DNA of 64,000 nucleotides. Source: Haliclona indistincta (lineage: Eukaryota > Porifera > Demospongiae > Haplosclerida > Chalinidae). The stretch is taken from positions 5,681,781 through 5,745,780 of the forward strand of contig OZ024786.1 in the NCBI GenBank assembly GCA_964017065.1. Reading direction: 5' to 3'. Made by a program: the position numbers and the translations under genes. Below the pieces are notes generated by a model. It was not told where the DNA came from. It worked only from the letters and a program-made list of their open reading frames with translations, and made no database searches. Shown here piece by piece: positions 22,212 through 31,606 of this stretch (its first letter is position 1; every line of letters begins with the position of its first letter).

Positions 22212-22565
22212 AAGGTTCAAGGGAGTATAAAGTTGGTGACCATGGTGCATTGTTAATATCTATGTCGAAAAACTTTTTCTCTTCCCTAAATTTTTCTATG
22301 GCAATCAAAGTTGATACAATTCGGAAGAAGGATTGTGGATAGAGGCAAAGGACTGGTTCATAATATGGCATGATCTGTCTATTGTCAACTGGCTTCAACA
22401 AGAAAGGTTACTTTACATTGAATCTGATTGTTTTCTATAATTGCTTCAAGAACACAAAAAAGGATTCTGATTAAAAATTGTTCAAATAATTGCAGAACAT
22501 CTGTGGCAAGATTGTCCACAATTTCATTCACTTTCAATTTAATGAATCAGCAGTCAATTGTCAGT

Positions 22566-22850
22566 CTGATGGCATATATGAATACACCATGCGATTGATG
22601 AGTAATAGGTTGCTTGTACTTGGAATATGCTGATGAAATAAAGGAAGGTGATGGCAAAACAGTACTTCGTTGCTGGAAATATTTACTGCCAGTTTTTATA
22701 TCTTCCAATCGAACAAACTATTCTATAGGAGCACATAATCTTCTTAACAAATATGAGTACCAACTCATTCCTAGACTGTCAGCACAGCTTATTTGAAATA
22801 GATTCAGTACAAAAATGACAACACAAACAGGACTTCATGTCATACACAGA
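22566..22850 (+). pseudogene. DUF6589-like transposon protein fragment
   Basis: One frame reads YADEIKEGDGKTVLRCWKYL, LPVFISSNRTNYS, HNLLNKYEYQLIPRLSAQL and then a stop, after which NRF and further homology continue. The pattern L...DAI.EGDG.R.LRCWK..LP.F....RTNY..EA..LL.Q is the DUF6589 core, a protein of unknown activity found in large sponge, cnidarian and fungal transposable elements. Upstream, in another frame, DGIYEYTMRLMSNRLL belongs to the same domain. Frame changes and the stop show that it is dead. Confidence 0.6.
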
Positions 22851-23061
22851 GTAACAGAAGCTTTTCCCAAAAACAAGGAACAGCACAAAACAGCAAAAAA
22901 ACATCTCGAACGTGCATCACACTGGCAATTACCTTCATCTGCTCAGCCTTAACGCTATCATACCCTAGGTTTTGTGCTACTCTGCCTGCAATGGTCTCGA
23001 GAGACTCAACACAATCGCCAGATGCCATAGCTAGTAGTCTGATAAGTGAGGTTACGCCCAC
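22800..23061 (-). pseudogene. RecQ-like DNA helicase N-terminal fragment
   Basis: The reverse-strand frame reads LGYDSVKAEQMKVIASVM then HVRDVF, which matches the LK.EQ..VI..F..G.DVF lead-in of the RecQ-like helicases duplicated in sponge genomes. Directly after it a neighbouring frame reads VFGKSFCYSVYDM, the degraded Walker A region (TG.GKS.CY). One frameshift separates the two, and the rest of the helicase is missing. It ends tail to tail with the DUF6589-like fragment. Confidence 0.5.
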
Positions 23062-23162
23062 ACTACATCGTCACTACATTGTTCGTAATGGCTCTATAAT
23101 CTGATAAAGAGATAGAAAGGGTCATATTTGAGGTTTAGAACGGGTCATATCTTCTCTTCTCT

Positions 23163-23495
23163 TTGCATGTAAAGGTAAAAAAACAACAGGAAAAAGAGAG
23201 GAGACACCTCAAAGTTCAGAAAGTGATGATTACGAGGAAGTCTACCTGTACTAAACTACTCAAAAAAATGAGTGTGCTTGTTACTGTTGGCTGTTGTGGT
23301 AGTCAGGCTAACTGCGCACTAATAATTGCTGACACATTCAAGTGTTCCATCTGCCTGAGTACAGTAAAGCCGTCTTTGACAACTGAACTGCTGCCACCAT
23401 ATCATCGGACGCAAGACATGTGTTATGGCTACACAGAGGGGGTAATAGCAGGTGCCCCCTGTGTAGAGCAGATCCCTGGGAGACGAGTAAATTAT
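23163..23495 (+). pseudogene. RING-type zinc-finger relic
   Basis: The plus-strand frame reads DTFKCSICLSTVKPSLTTE. A second frame over the next bases reads CCHHIIGRKTCV, and the third frame reads SRCPLCRADP. Placed in order, these give the C..C ... CC ... C ... C..C ligand pattern of a RING-like domain. Two indels therefore break what was a RING (E3 ligase-like) domain. The upstream part is charged and has no other domain. Confidence 0.5.
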
Positions 23496-23755
23496 TAGGC
23501 TTTGATGAGTTGGTGTAGCAACCTATCCTTACCAAGATGATGACTATCGCTTTGGATGCATAGTAGGAATTCATACGTCGCAAAGCGATAGTCAAATTCA
23601 GCTTCAATTACAAGCGAACATGATCCTATCCACGGTTGAGCAGTTAAAGCACCATGTCAAGCAAGGGATTCCTATGCAGGATATTCTTTCTTTAGAAACA
23701 ATAACCACGTATGGGATGGCTGTGTGTGCTACAGATAAAAATAATTTACTGCTAC

Positions 23756-23830
23756 GATTGACGCGATTTCAGACACACATGATTAACGCGATTTCAGGCA
23801 GACATGATTGACGCGATTTCAGACACACGT
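23756..23830 (+). repeat. Three 25-bp tandem units
   Basis: Units GATTGACGCGATTTCAGACA plus CACAT at 23756, 23781 and 23806, with four differences in the second. Confidence 0.9.
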
Positions 23831-24016
23831 AGTAACGTGACCAGCATGTGACAGAATTAAGCATTCGTTGATCAAGTTATGAATAGTAGCAGCAAGCCAG
23901 TTTTAAAAGCAACTCCAGCAGCTGATTTTCATTGCAGATGTTGACCATGACACTATTTTTTACAATGTCAATCAATTCTAAGACAGTCCACCCATCTGTT
24001 AAATAATACATCTCCA

Positions 24017-24840
24017 ATAAATACAAGCTCAGGAAAAATGTGGCATTAGAGTCATGTTACGAATTATTGATATTGCAGCATGTCATTTGCTCACGTGCTG
24101 CTTTCATTACTTTCTCAAGAGTCTCTAACTGAAATAATTATACTCTCAATTATACTCTCAATGTAACGAATTATATTCTCTCAATATAATTTATTAACAA
24201 TATTTCAATCATCGATTTCTTTTTCAGATAAGGATTCTTATCCTTATCTGATCAAAGTGACGACGACTTCCTGTAATTCTGGACCACTACAATATGCTAT
24301 GGACTTCTCATAAGTCGGGGTATAAGGACTGATCGCGGGGGATAGGGGGAAAGGGAAGGGGAAAAATTGTAAGAGAAAAGAAAAATTGAAATCAAATCGC
24401 TACGTGGAAGAATGCATCTATGCAGCCTTCGCTGAGTATCAAAAGATACCCAGCGACTACAAGGCATGCCACGACGATGATGATATGGCAGCTACGACGA
24501 CATGGCTCGTGTTGACTTCTTTATTAATTTTGTGTTATTGTTATTGTTTATGTCAAAATATATTATTTTGTGACAATGTGCGTGGCAGCAACACAAAATT
24601 GAATGGGAGCAACATTTGGCGTCCAGTTCGGGTGGTGGCGGTGGGGGAACGGACCTGAAAACAGAGACACCACTGCCGCCACCCCGAGTGCACCACAATC
24701 TCCTCTTCTCACCCCGAATCCGATTGCACCACAGTCTCCTCTTCCCACCCAGAATCCGAGTGCACCACCGGCACCGTCGCCTCCTCTTCCTACGCCGAGT
24801 GCACCACCACCTCCACCTACTCCGAGTGCACCACCGGTGC
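24017..24840 (+). repeat. Paired dispersed repeat, copy A
   Basis: Homologous over about 0.8 kb to 30680-31375 in the same orientation. It starts AAATACAAGCTCAGG, includes GGACTGATCGCGGGGGATAG and the conserved translation YVEECIYAA, and fades in a proline-coding region. The copies differ by short indels. Part of the left half (24317-24350) also matches the 3' tail of the gene ending at 61016. Confidence 0.8.
24224..24249. repeat. Perfect 11-bp hairpin
   Basis: CAGATAAGGAT, loop TCTT, then ATCCTTATCTG. Copy B keeps only the right half. Confidence 0.85.
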
Positions 24841-24929
24841 CGCCCACATTCAGTGGTGCCAGCTTGCCAGCAAGGAGGAGGAGGAGTAGAGGAGGAGTAG
24901 AGGAGAAGGAGAAGATGAAGAGAAGATGA
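24603..24929 (+). CDS. Proline-rich ORF of repeat copy A
   Basis: The ATG opens MGATFGVQFGWWRWGNGPEN, shared with copy B (31202), then proline-rich repeats built on a PSAPP theme, ending in KEKMKRR. The product is unknown and is likely a structural or Gag-like transposon protein. It is followed in another frame by the coiled-coil stretch 24919-25170. Divergence from copy B begins within the proline region. Confidence 0.35.
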   Translation: MGATFGVQFGWWRWGNGPENRDTTAATPSAPQSPLLTPNPIAPQSPLPTQNPSAPPAPSPPLPTPSAPPPPPTPSAPPVPPTFSGASLPARRRRSRGGVEEKEKMKRR

Positions 24930-25170
24930 AGAGGAGGAGGAGAAAGATGATGACGACGTTGACGAAGAAGAGAAGACGAAGGAAACAGCATTGGTGAAAA
25001 GAGTAGAAGAACTGGAGAGGAGAGAGGCGAGGGAAAGAGAAGAGCAAATGAAAAAGAGGAGTTCAGAGAAGAGGAAAGAGAAGAGACAAAAGTCGGAAGA
25101 ACAAGAACAAGAGAGGAAGGATAGGAGGTGTGTGAGGATACGGCTAGAAGAGGAAAGGAAAGTGAGATAA
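24919..25170 (+). other. Coiled-coil open frame without a start codon
   Basis: Opens after a TGA and reads EEKDDDDVDEEEKTK, then KRVEELERREARERE and QKSEEQEQERKDRR, ending at a TAA near 25170. Strongly charged; a coiled coil is expected. It may be the displaced C-terminal part of the 24603 ORF. Confidence 0.35.
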
Positions 25171-25480
25171 GACCCCGGGGTAGCCCCACGCAGAGGGAGC
25201 ACTTTTCTACCCCAAAAATATTACCAACAGCAAACTCCATAGAGCACACACATGGAATTGGAGAAGTGGGTATAATGACCTACAGCGAACTAAACAGTCC
25301 ACAGTGTGTGCATTAGTGCGTAAGTATAATAACATGCAACAGATGTAGCTCAGCATTATAGAAGCTTTGTTGACAGTTTGAGGTATTGGGTCGAGAAGGC
25401 ATGTTGAGCATGTGTGAAGAGTGGCGGTGCAGACAAATACCACAAGGACATTTGCGTGTGTGGAAGAAGTAAATGGATAC

Positions 25481-25688
25481 TATTGTGTTTCAACAATTGA
25501 AGCCTGTTCGTGATTGAACATTGATTGTACATAGTTGTTTGTCGCTGTGTTCTGCACGGCCTTATGTGTCTAGAGTTGTAATCTTAGTGTCTCCGTTTGT
25601 AATTCATTGTTCCTAGTTCTATTTAAATGTGTGTGTTCTGCTAATAAGACAGTCTTTGAATCCTGACCTAATTCTGTCAAACACTACA
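25481..25688 (+). repeat. 5' LTR (208 bp)
   Basis: Runs from TATTGTGTTTCAACAATTG to CTGTCAAACACTACA. Its ends are imperfect inverted repeats (TATTGTGTTT against TGTAGTGTTT). TA rather than TG at the 5' end is found in both LTRs. A promoter is expected here; CTATTTAAATG at about 25620 could be the TATA element. Confidence 0.9.
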
Positions 25689-25691
25689 TTT

Positions 25692-25709
25692 TGGCGACGA
25701 GGATGGGAT
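25692..25709 (+). promoter_or_regulatory. Primer binding site for tRNA-Ser(GCU)
   Basis: TGGCGACGAGGATGGGAT starts 3 bp after the LTR and is an 18-nt complement of the CCA-tailed 3' end of animal serine tRNA (GCU type), judging from my memory of that tRNA. Confidence 0.75.
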
Positions 25710-25720
25710 ACTGCTGAAAG

Positions 25721-26638
25721 ATGGCTGCCGGGAGTTCTATCGGTCATATCGCTCCATTCGTCTCTGAGGAGGAGAAGATAGGAACTTATCATCCTCCACC
25801 GCATTTGCTACAAAGAAAAGCTGAATTCGCTCAAGATAAGAAGGTGGCTGTGCTGCTCACCGTTATCGGAAGCAATACATATTCCTTGCTGGCTGACTTG
25901 GCTGCTCCTGACGCTCCTAGCACGAAGACTTTCGCGGAGTTGAGTGAGCTATTGACGAATCACTTCCAACCCAAGAAAATGGTTGTAGCTGAACGTTTTC
26001 GTTTTCATAGGAGGTTCCAGCTTGAGAACGAGTCAGTCATGGAGTTTACAGCAGGACTACGTACACTATCCCGTGATTGCAACTTCGGCGACTTCCTGAA
26101 TGATGCTCTGAGGGACCAATTCGTATGCGGCTTACGCAGTGAAGCACTTCAGTCAAAACTGCTCGCAGAAGATGGCTTAACTCTACAGCGTGCCATAGAA
26201 ATTGCTAAAGCACAGGAAGCTGCCAGACGGGACGCACACCGGTTCCAAGATACTACTGACAACCCGCCAACCATCGGTTTTATTCGTCGTAAGGAGGATC
26301 CGCCAAGCAAAAGTCCTACGAGATTGTGTTATCGTTGTGGAAAGGGCAATCATTCGTCTTCCATGTGCCGCTTCAAAGACGCTAAATGTCACGAATGTGG
26401 AAAAAAAGGGCATATCGCTTCAGTATGTCGTTCCAGGAAAAAAGGGCCTCGACCATCTCCTGCCGGGAACTTGAGGGAACAGTATGTGAAAGATGATGAG
26501 TCTGGATCTGATGAAGATCATTGCTGTTCTAGTTTCAATCAACGGGAAAGAACTGAACATGGAGGTCGACACTGGTGCAGCGGTCTCAATTCTCTCGGAG
26601 AAGACTTTCAGGGAAATATTTCCAAATGCTGTGCTTAA
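25721..26638 (+). CDS. gag: Gypsy Gag polyprotein
   Basis: A 305-residue frame starting MAAGSSIGHIAPFVSEEE. Residues 1-170 form the capsid-like region, with ELLTNHFQPKKMVVAERFRF and the LRTLSRDCNF segment typical of gypsy retrotransposon Gag. Two CCHC knuckles follow at about residues 203 (CYRCGKGNHSSSMC) and 223 (CHECGKKGHIASVC), which bind the element RNA. It overlaps pol by about 146 bases, and pol lies in the +1 frame. The frame is open without damage. The protein should assemble the particle in the cytoplasm. Confidence 0.9.
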   Translation: MAAGSSIGHIAPFVSEEEKIGTYHPPPHLLQRKAEFAQDKKVAVLLTVIGSNTYSLLADLAAPDAPSTKTFAELSELLTNHFQPKKMVVAERFRFHRRFQLENESVMEFTAGLRTLSRDCNFGDFLNDALRDQFVCGLRSEALQSKLLAEDGLTLQRAIEIAKAQEAARRDAHRFQDTTDNPPTIGFIRRKEDPPSKSPTRLCYRCGKGNHSSSMCRFKDAKCHECGKKGHIASVCRSRKKGPRPSPAGNLREQYVKDDESGSDEDHCCSSFNQRERTEHGGRHWCSGLNSLGEDFQGNISKCCA

Positions 26639-29600
26639 ACCTGCTGCAAACACTCTTCGTACCTACACTGGGCAGCGTATGTCAGTTGTAGGGCAGTTGA
26701 CAGTATTGGTTAAATACCAATCTCAATCTCATTCTCTCCCTCTTCTTATTGTTGCAGGTGACGGACCCAGCTTGTTTGGTAGAGACTGGCTACGTCACAT
26801 CACGTTGGACTGGAAAACCATTGGACTTGCATCCATGGATCAGCCAAACGTGCAATTGAACAGTCTGCTACAAGCATATGATGACGTGTTTGCAGATGAG
26901 CATGGAGAGATGCGACACTTTAAGGCAGATCTTAAGCTGAAAGACCCTACTAGTTCTCCCATCTTCAAGAAACCTCGTCCAGTTCCCTTTGCCCTGAAGG
27001 AAGCAGTTGGAATCGAGCTGGATCGTCTTGAAGACCAAGGAACACTAACAAAAGTCAACCATAGCGAGTGGGCTGCACCTATTGTTGTGGTACCAAAAGG
27101 AGATGGGCAGATACGCATCTGCGGAGACTACAAGGTCACTGTTAATCCTGTACTGGCTGTGGATCAGTATCCTCTACCCAAGCCAGAAGATCTGTTCACA
27201 GCGCTGTCTGGTGGAAAGCGGTTCACCAAATTAGACCTGCGGCATGCCTACCAACAGATGAGACTTGAGGACAGTGCAAAAGAGCTGGTTACCATCAATA
27301 CACACAAGGGACTATACCAATACAACCGGTTGCCGTTCGGTGTGGCCAGTGCTCCAGCGATATTTCAGAGAACAATGGATGTTATTCTGCAAGGTCTTGA
27401 AGGAGTCATCTGCTACATTGATGATATTCTTATCACTGGCTTGTCAGACAAGAAGCATCTAGCTAACTTAGAAGAAGTGCTGAAACGTCTAAAACACCAT
27501 GGAATCAAGCTCAAAACTTCTAAGTGCAAGTTTTTGGAAGACGAAGTTGAGTTTTTGGGACATAGACTCTCTGGGTCTGGAGTGAGCACAAGCTCTAAGA
27601 AAGTGGAGGCTGTACAACTGGCACCTGTTCCGACTAATGTCCAGCAGCTGAGATCTTTCCTCGGCATGGTGAATTATTATGGCAAGTTTATCCCCAATCT
27701 TTCATCCATACTTCACCCTCTCAATGCTCTTTTAAAACAGAATCAAAAATGGAAGTGGACTCGAGATTGTCAGAGATCCTTTGAAACTGCCAAGGAGAGT
27801 CTTGCTCAAGCTCCAGTTCTAGCCCATTACGACACCGCTCTACCACTCCGTCTGGCTGGCGATGCGTCTACCTTTGGGCTCGGAGTAGTCCTCTCCCATC
27901 TTTTCCCTGATGGAACAGAACGTCCAGTGGCCTATGCCTCTCGAACTCTCTCTACAAGTGAACAAAATTACTCTCAGCTGGAGAAGGAAGCGCTCTCTCT
28001 GGTATATGGAGTTAAGAAATTTCACTCGTATCTGTATGGTCGTACTTTTGAGTTACTAACGGACCATAAGCCACTCACTACTATCCTTGGGCTGAAAACT
28101 GGAATTCCCTCAATCGCAGCCGCTAGATTACAGAGATGGGCTCTATTATTGTCATGTTACCAGTATCAGATTAAGTTCAAGAGCACTCAATCTCATGCTA
28201 ATGCTGATTGTTTATCTCGTTTACCTCTCTCTCTCTCTGATTCTTCAGAATCATCAGATGTGCTACCCAGCTCCACTTCAGTATTTAACATCAACCAGAT
28301 ATCTGCCATGCCGATCAGCTCGATTCAAGTTGCTGAAGCTACCAGGCGAGATCCCACTCTATCAAGAGTTCTACTCTACACGAAACAAGGCTGGCCTAGT
28401 CATATAGAGCCTGGGTTACGTCCATACTGTGATCGAAGACTTGAACTAACAATTGAGCAGGACTGTCTGCTTTGGGGGATCCGAGTGGTTGTTCCGCCCA
28501 AGTTCACTGAGCAAGTTCTACAAGAATTGCACCAAAGTCATCCTGGTATTGTCAGGATGAAATCAGTGGCTCGAAGTTATGTCTGGTGGCCTCAAATCAA
28601 CGAGGACATCGAACACCTAGTAAAGAAATGTGACAAATGTCAGTCTACTCAAAGTGCTCCACCATTGGCACCCCTACACCCATGGTTGTGGCCTACTAAA
28701 CCTTGGGAACGTATTCATGTAGATTTCGCAGGTCCAGTGAGAGGCAAAATGCTCTTTGTCGTGGTGGATGCTCACTCAAAATGGCCAGAAGTATTTCCAA
28801 TGGTGTCAACTACTGCTTCAGCAACCATACGTGTGTTGAGATCTCTTTTTGCTACCTATGGTTTACCGCGTCAAGTTGTATCAGATAACGGCCCACAGTT
28901 TGCCTCTGAAGAATTTAGACTGTTCCTAGGAAGTAACCGAGTGAAGCATATCAAGAGTTCGCCATATCATCCTTCCACGAATGGTGCTGCTGAGCGATTT
29001 ATACGTACTCTCAAGAGAGCTCTCAAGGGTGGTGATGATCTACACATGGATCTGACTACCTTCCTGATGTCCTATCGTATTTCTCCACATGCTACTACCA
29101 GCACTCCTCCATGTGAACTCTTTTTGAAGCGTACCATTCGTACTAGATTGGACATGATCCGACCAGATTTGGCCAGTACTATTTCTGACAAACAGTCTGC
29201 CCAGAAGGCATATCATGATGTACACAGCAGAGTACGAGACTTCTTCTTAGGTCAACGAGTGTTGGCTCGTAATTATCGTGAAGGGCCTCGCTGGATTTCT
29301 GGAGTTATTGCCGAGAAGAGGGGACCTCTCACCTATCTGGTTCAGATTAGAGATGATGTCCTTTGGAAGAGACATGTTGATCAAATCATCAATGCCACTG
29401 ATACTCCAGATGAAGTTTCTCCCCGTTCCCATACTACAGATACTCCAGATGTTGTTACCCCTGTTCACATTCCTCCGGAATCCTCACCTGCACCAGTACT
29501 TCCTGCTCCAAGCTCAAGTATCATTGAACCTCCCTCCACTCCTCAGCCAGTTGAGATACAAGAAGAATCCTTGCCTCAGGAACCAGAACCCACTACTCAA

Positions 29601-29708
29601 CCTCCTCTGCCAGTTCAACTAAATCCTCAGACACCGCCTCGTCGATATCCTTTGCGTCAAAATCGACGGCCTCCAAAGCGTTTTGGTTTCCCGGTGCAAT
29701 CTTCGTGA
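26493..29708 (+). CDS. pol: Gypsy Pol polyprotein (protease, reverse transcriptase, RNase H, integrase)
   Basis: A 1071-codon frame without stops. The protease Asp lies in EVDTGAAVS (residue 26). The reverse transcriptase has YIDDI at 308-312. RNase H has Asp457 in AGDASTFGLG. The integrase carries the HHCC zinc region (H..H near 680, CDKC near 713) and a DD35E triad at Asp744 (HVDFAGP), Asp798 (SDNGPQF) and Glu834 (NGAAERF). The C-terminal part is proline-rich with no chromodomain visible. The pol frame opens just after a TGA at about 26487, so expression needs a +1 shift from gag or internal initiation at the AUGs at 26493. Everything needed for retrotransposition in cis is present. Confidence 0.92.
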   Translation: MMSLDLMKIIAVLVSINGKELNMEVDTGAAVSILSEKTFREIFPNAVLKPAANTLRTYTGQRMSVVGQLTVLVKYQSQSHSLPLLIVAGDGPSLFGRDWLRHITLDWKTIGLASMDQPNVQLNSLLQAYDDVFADEHGEMRHFKADLKLKDPTSSPIFKKPRPVPFALKEAVGIELDRLEDQGTLTKVNHSEWAAPIVVVPKGDGQIRICGDYKVTVNPVLAVDQYPLPKPEDLFTALSGGKRFTKLDLRHAYQQMRLEDSAKELVTINTHKGLYQYNRLPFGVASAPAIFQRTMDVILQGLEGVICYIDDILITGLSDKKHLANLEEVLKRLKHHGIKLKTSKCKFLEDEVEFLGHRLSGSGVSTSSKKVEAVQLAPVPTNVQQLRSFLGMVNYYGKFIPNLSSILHPLNALLKQNQKWKWTRDCQRSFETAKESLAQAPVLAHYDTALPLRLAGDASTFGLGVVLSHLFPDGTERPVAYASRTLSTSEQNYSQLEKEALSLVYGVKKFHSYLYGRTFELLTDHKPLTTILGLKTGIPSIAAARLQRWALLLSCYQYQIKFKSTQSHANADCLSRLPLSLSDSSESSDVLPSSTSVFNINQISAMPISSIQVAEATRRDPTLSRVLLYTKQGWPSHIEPGLRPYCDRRLELTIEQDCLLWGIRVVVPPKFTEQVLQELHQSHPGIVRMKSVARSYVWWPQINEDIEHLVKKCDKCQSTQSAPPLAPLHPWLWPTKPWERIHVDFAGPVRGKMLFVVVDAHSKWPEVFPMVSTTASATIRVLRSLFATYGLPRQVVSDNGPQFASEEFRLFLGSNRVKHIKSSPYHPSTNGAAERFIRTLKRALKGGDDLHMDLTTFLMSYRISPHATTSTPPCELFLKRTIRTRLDMIRPDLASTISDKQSAQKAYHDVHSRVRDFFLGQRVLARNYREGPRWISGVIAEKRGPLTYLVQIRDDVLWKRHVDQIINATDTPDEVSPRSHTTDTPDVVTPVHIPPESSPAPVLPAPSSSIIEPPSTPQPVEIQEESLPQEPEPTTQPPLPVQLNPQTPPRRYPLRQNRRPPKRFGFPVQSS

Positions 29709-29723
29709 GGGAGGAAGGAGAAC
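29707..29723 (+). promoter_or_regulatory. Polypurine tract
   Basis: GAGGGAGGAAGGAGAA directly precedes the 3' LTR and is the expected plus-strand primer. Confidence 0.8.
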
Positions 29724-29929
29724 TATTGTGTTTCAACAATTGAAGCCTGTTCGTGATTGAACATTGATTGTACATAGTTGTTTGTCGCTGTGTTCTGCAC
29801 GGCCTTATGTGTCTAGAGTTGTAATCTTAGTGTCTCCGTTTGTAATTCATTGTTCCTAGTTCTATTTAAATGTGTGTTCTGCTAATAAGACAGTCTTTGA
29901 ATCCTGACCTAATTCTGTCAAACACTACA
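29724..29929 (+). repeat. 3' LTR (206 bp)
   Basis: Identical to the 5' LTR except for one missing TG in TGTGTGTG. Followed by the GATAC target duplication. Confidence 0.9.
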
Positions 29930-29934
29930 GATAC

Positions 29935-30679
29935 CCTTAGCTGAACCTGGCAACATTCGGCTAATGCTTAACTCTGATTGGTTCCAGCCTTTCAAATTTA
30001 CTGAATACAGCGTTGAAGTCATTATATGGTTATTTTAAATACACCTCGTGCAATAAGATTCAAACACGAAAATGTTATAACAGTTTGACCAAAACAACCT
30101 TCTTTATCTTTCGCCTCTTTTTGATGATTTACTCAGCTTGTGGAGAAATGGTAATAGTGAAGGCTGAATTACTTTGTGTAGCCTGTGATTTGCCAGCAGC
30201 ATATAAGGTTTCTAAGCCATTGCTCGTGTTGCACAAAGGAGTTTCCTTATGATAATGACCAAAGCAAGATAAATTTTTCTAGAATTGTAGTGCATCAGCC
30301 CCGGACGCAAAGTGCGCACAAGGCAGCTGGAATTAGCTGGAATATACACTACACATTGCTTTATTTGTGAGAAAAATTGTTACAGCGTTTCTGGTATTGT
30401 GTGCACCTAGCGCTGTGCAGATTTAGCCAAGAGTCGCTATGTATGTGAAGACGCACGTTATGATGCTTCACAGCGAGGTTTGTGCTGTTTGTCCTTCTCT
30501 GTCAGATGTTACATACAAATATTTTTTGCTCATTAATATTCATATCAATCGTAACCCACAAACTTAATTATTATTTTTTCTTCCATCACTGCAGGTTAAT
30601 GGTCCTTTCTGTATCCTGACGATTTTGCTTTGCTGACCCACAGTGACGATGTGGCTATGCTATATTTAATACATCTTCA
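29935..30679. other. Stretch with no supported gene
   Basis: Continuation of the sequence interrupted by the gypsy insertion. The frames at 30013-30252 and 30185-30370 have no domains. Confidence 0.4.
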
Positions 30680-31375
30680 GTAAATACAAGCTCAGGAAAA
30701 ATGTGGCATTAGAAAATGTGGCATTAGAGTCATGTTGATATTGCAGCATGTCATTTGCTCACGTGCTGCTTTCATTACTTTCTCAAGAGTCTCTAACTAA
30801 AATAATTATACTCTCTATGTAACGAATTATATTTCTTCTTATCCTTATCTGATCAAAGTGACGACGACTTCCTGTAATTCTGGACCACTACAATATGCTA
30901 TGGACTTCTCATAAGTCGGGGTATAAGGACTGATCGCGAGGGATAGGGGGAAAGGGAGGGGAAAAATTGTAAGACAAAAGAAAAATTGAAATCAAATCAC
31001 TACGTGGAAGAATGCATCTATGCAGCCGTCGCTGGGTATCAGATACCCAGCAACGACAAGGCATGCCACGACGACGATGACATGGCAGCGACGATGAGGT
31101 CACTCATAGAGGTCACTCATAGCGGTCACCCTTTTGTGTTATTGTTTACGTCAAAGTATATTGTTTTGTGACCACGTGCATAGCAGCAACACAAAATTGC
31201 AATGGGAGCAACATTCGGCGTACATATCGGGTGGTGGCGGTGGGGGAATGGACCTGAAAACAGAGACACCACTGCCGCCAACCCGACAGCATCACCGTAT
31301 CCTCTTCTCGCCCCGACTGCACCACCACCACCTACTACTACTAGTACTCCAAGTGCACCACCGGCGCTGCCGCCT
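30680..31375 (+). repeat. Paired dispersed repeat, copy B
   Basis: Second copy of 24017-24840, with a local tandem duplication (AAAATGTGGCATTAGA twice near 30700). It keeps the conserved YVEECIYAA stretch with an in-frame 3-bp difference and a perfect hairpin at 31031-31051. Confidence 0.8.
31031..31051. repeat. Perfect 10-bp hairpin conserved in both repeat copies
   Basis: GCTGGGTATC, one base, GATACCCAGC. Copy A has the same stem at 24431-24454 with one mismatch and a longer loop. Confidence 0.8.
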
Positions 31376-31606
31376 CTTAAAGAAGAAGATCAGCTACTAA
31401 CAATTATGGATACTGACTCGCAGCCGCTGGCGGTGGCAGCACCACCAACACCACCACCACCTCTGGCTCGTCAGGAGCATGTGACGCCACCACAACCTCC
31501 GTCTCGTCAAGAGGTTGTGGTGAAGCCACCGGCACAGTCACCTCTAGACGATGACCAGCCACCACCGCCTCGTACTAGGCCTCGCCGTCCTCCTAAAAAA
31601 CAATAG
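31202..31606 (+). CDS. Proline-rich ORF of repeat copy B
   Basis: Opens MGATFGVHIGWWRWGNGPEN like copy A and continues 134 residues, very rich in proline, with basic PRTRPRRPPKKQ at the end. No known domain. The stop follows an A6 run at about 31594. One base less there would continue into an Arg-Gly-rich stretch (SRDRGKGRGGGTRGG), so the ORF may once have carried an RGG-like RNA-binding tail. Function unknown; likely a Gag-like or RNA-binding transposon product. Confidence 0.4.
   Translation: MGATFGVHIGWWRWGNGPENRDTTAANPTASPYPLLAPTAPPPPTTTSTPSAPPALPPLKEEDQLLTIMDTDSQPLAVAAPPTPPPPLARQEHVTPPQPPSRQEVVVKPPAQSPLDDDQPPPPRTRPRRPPKKQ

Larger units (their letters stand above)
25476..29934 (+). mobile_element. 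Ty3/gypsy LTR retrotransposon, apparently intact and recent (Mag-like)
   Basis: The unit has a 5' LTR, primer site, gag, pol, polypurine tract and 3' LTR, flanked by GATAC on each side (25476-25480 and 29930-29934). The two LTRs differ only by one TG in a short TG run. The order protease, reverse transcriptase, RNase H, integrase is that of Ty3/gypsy. The serine-tRNA primer site, two zinc knuckles and a chromodomain-free tail suggest the Mag lineage; that placement is inferred. No envelope gene is present. Confidence 0.9.

Noticed and set aside
24492..25249. Long reverse-strand frames (228-236 codons) rich in Ser/Leu/Cys
   Set aside because: They are the antisense of proline- and charge-coding repeats on the plus strand; low complexity, no domain.
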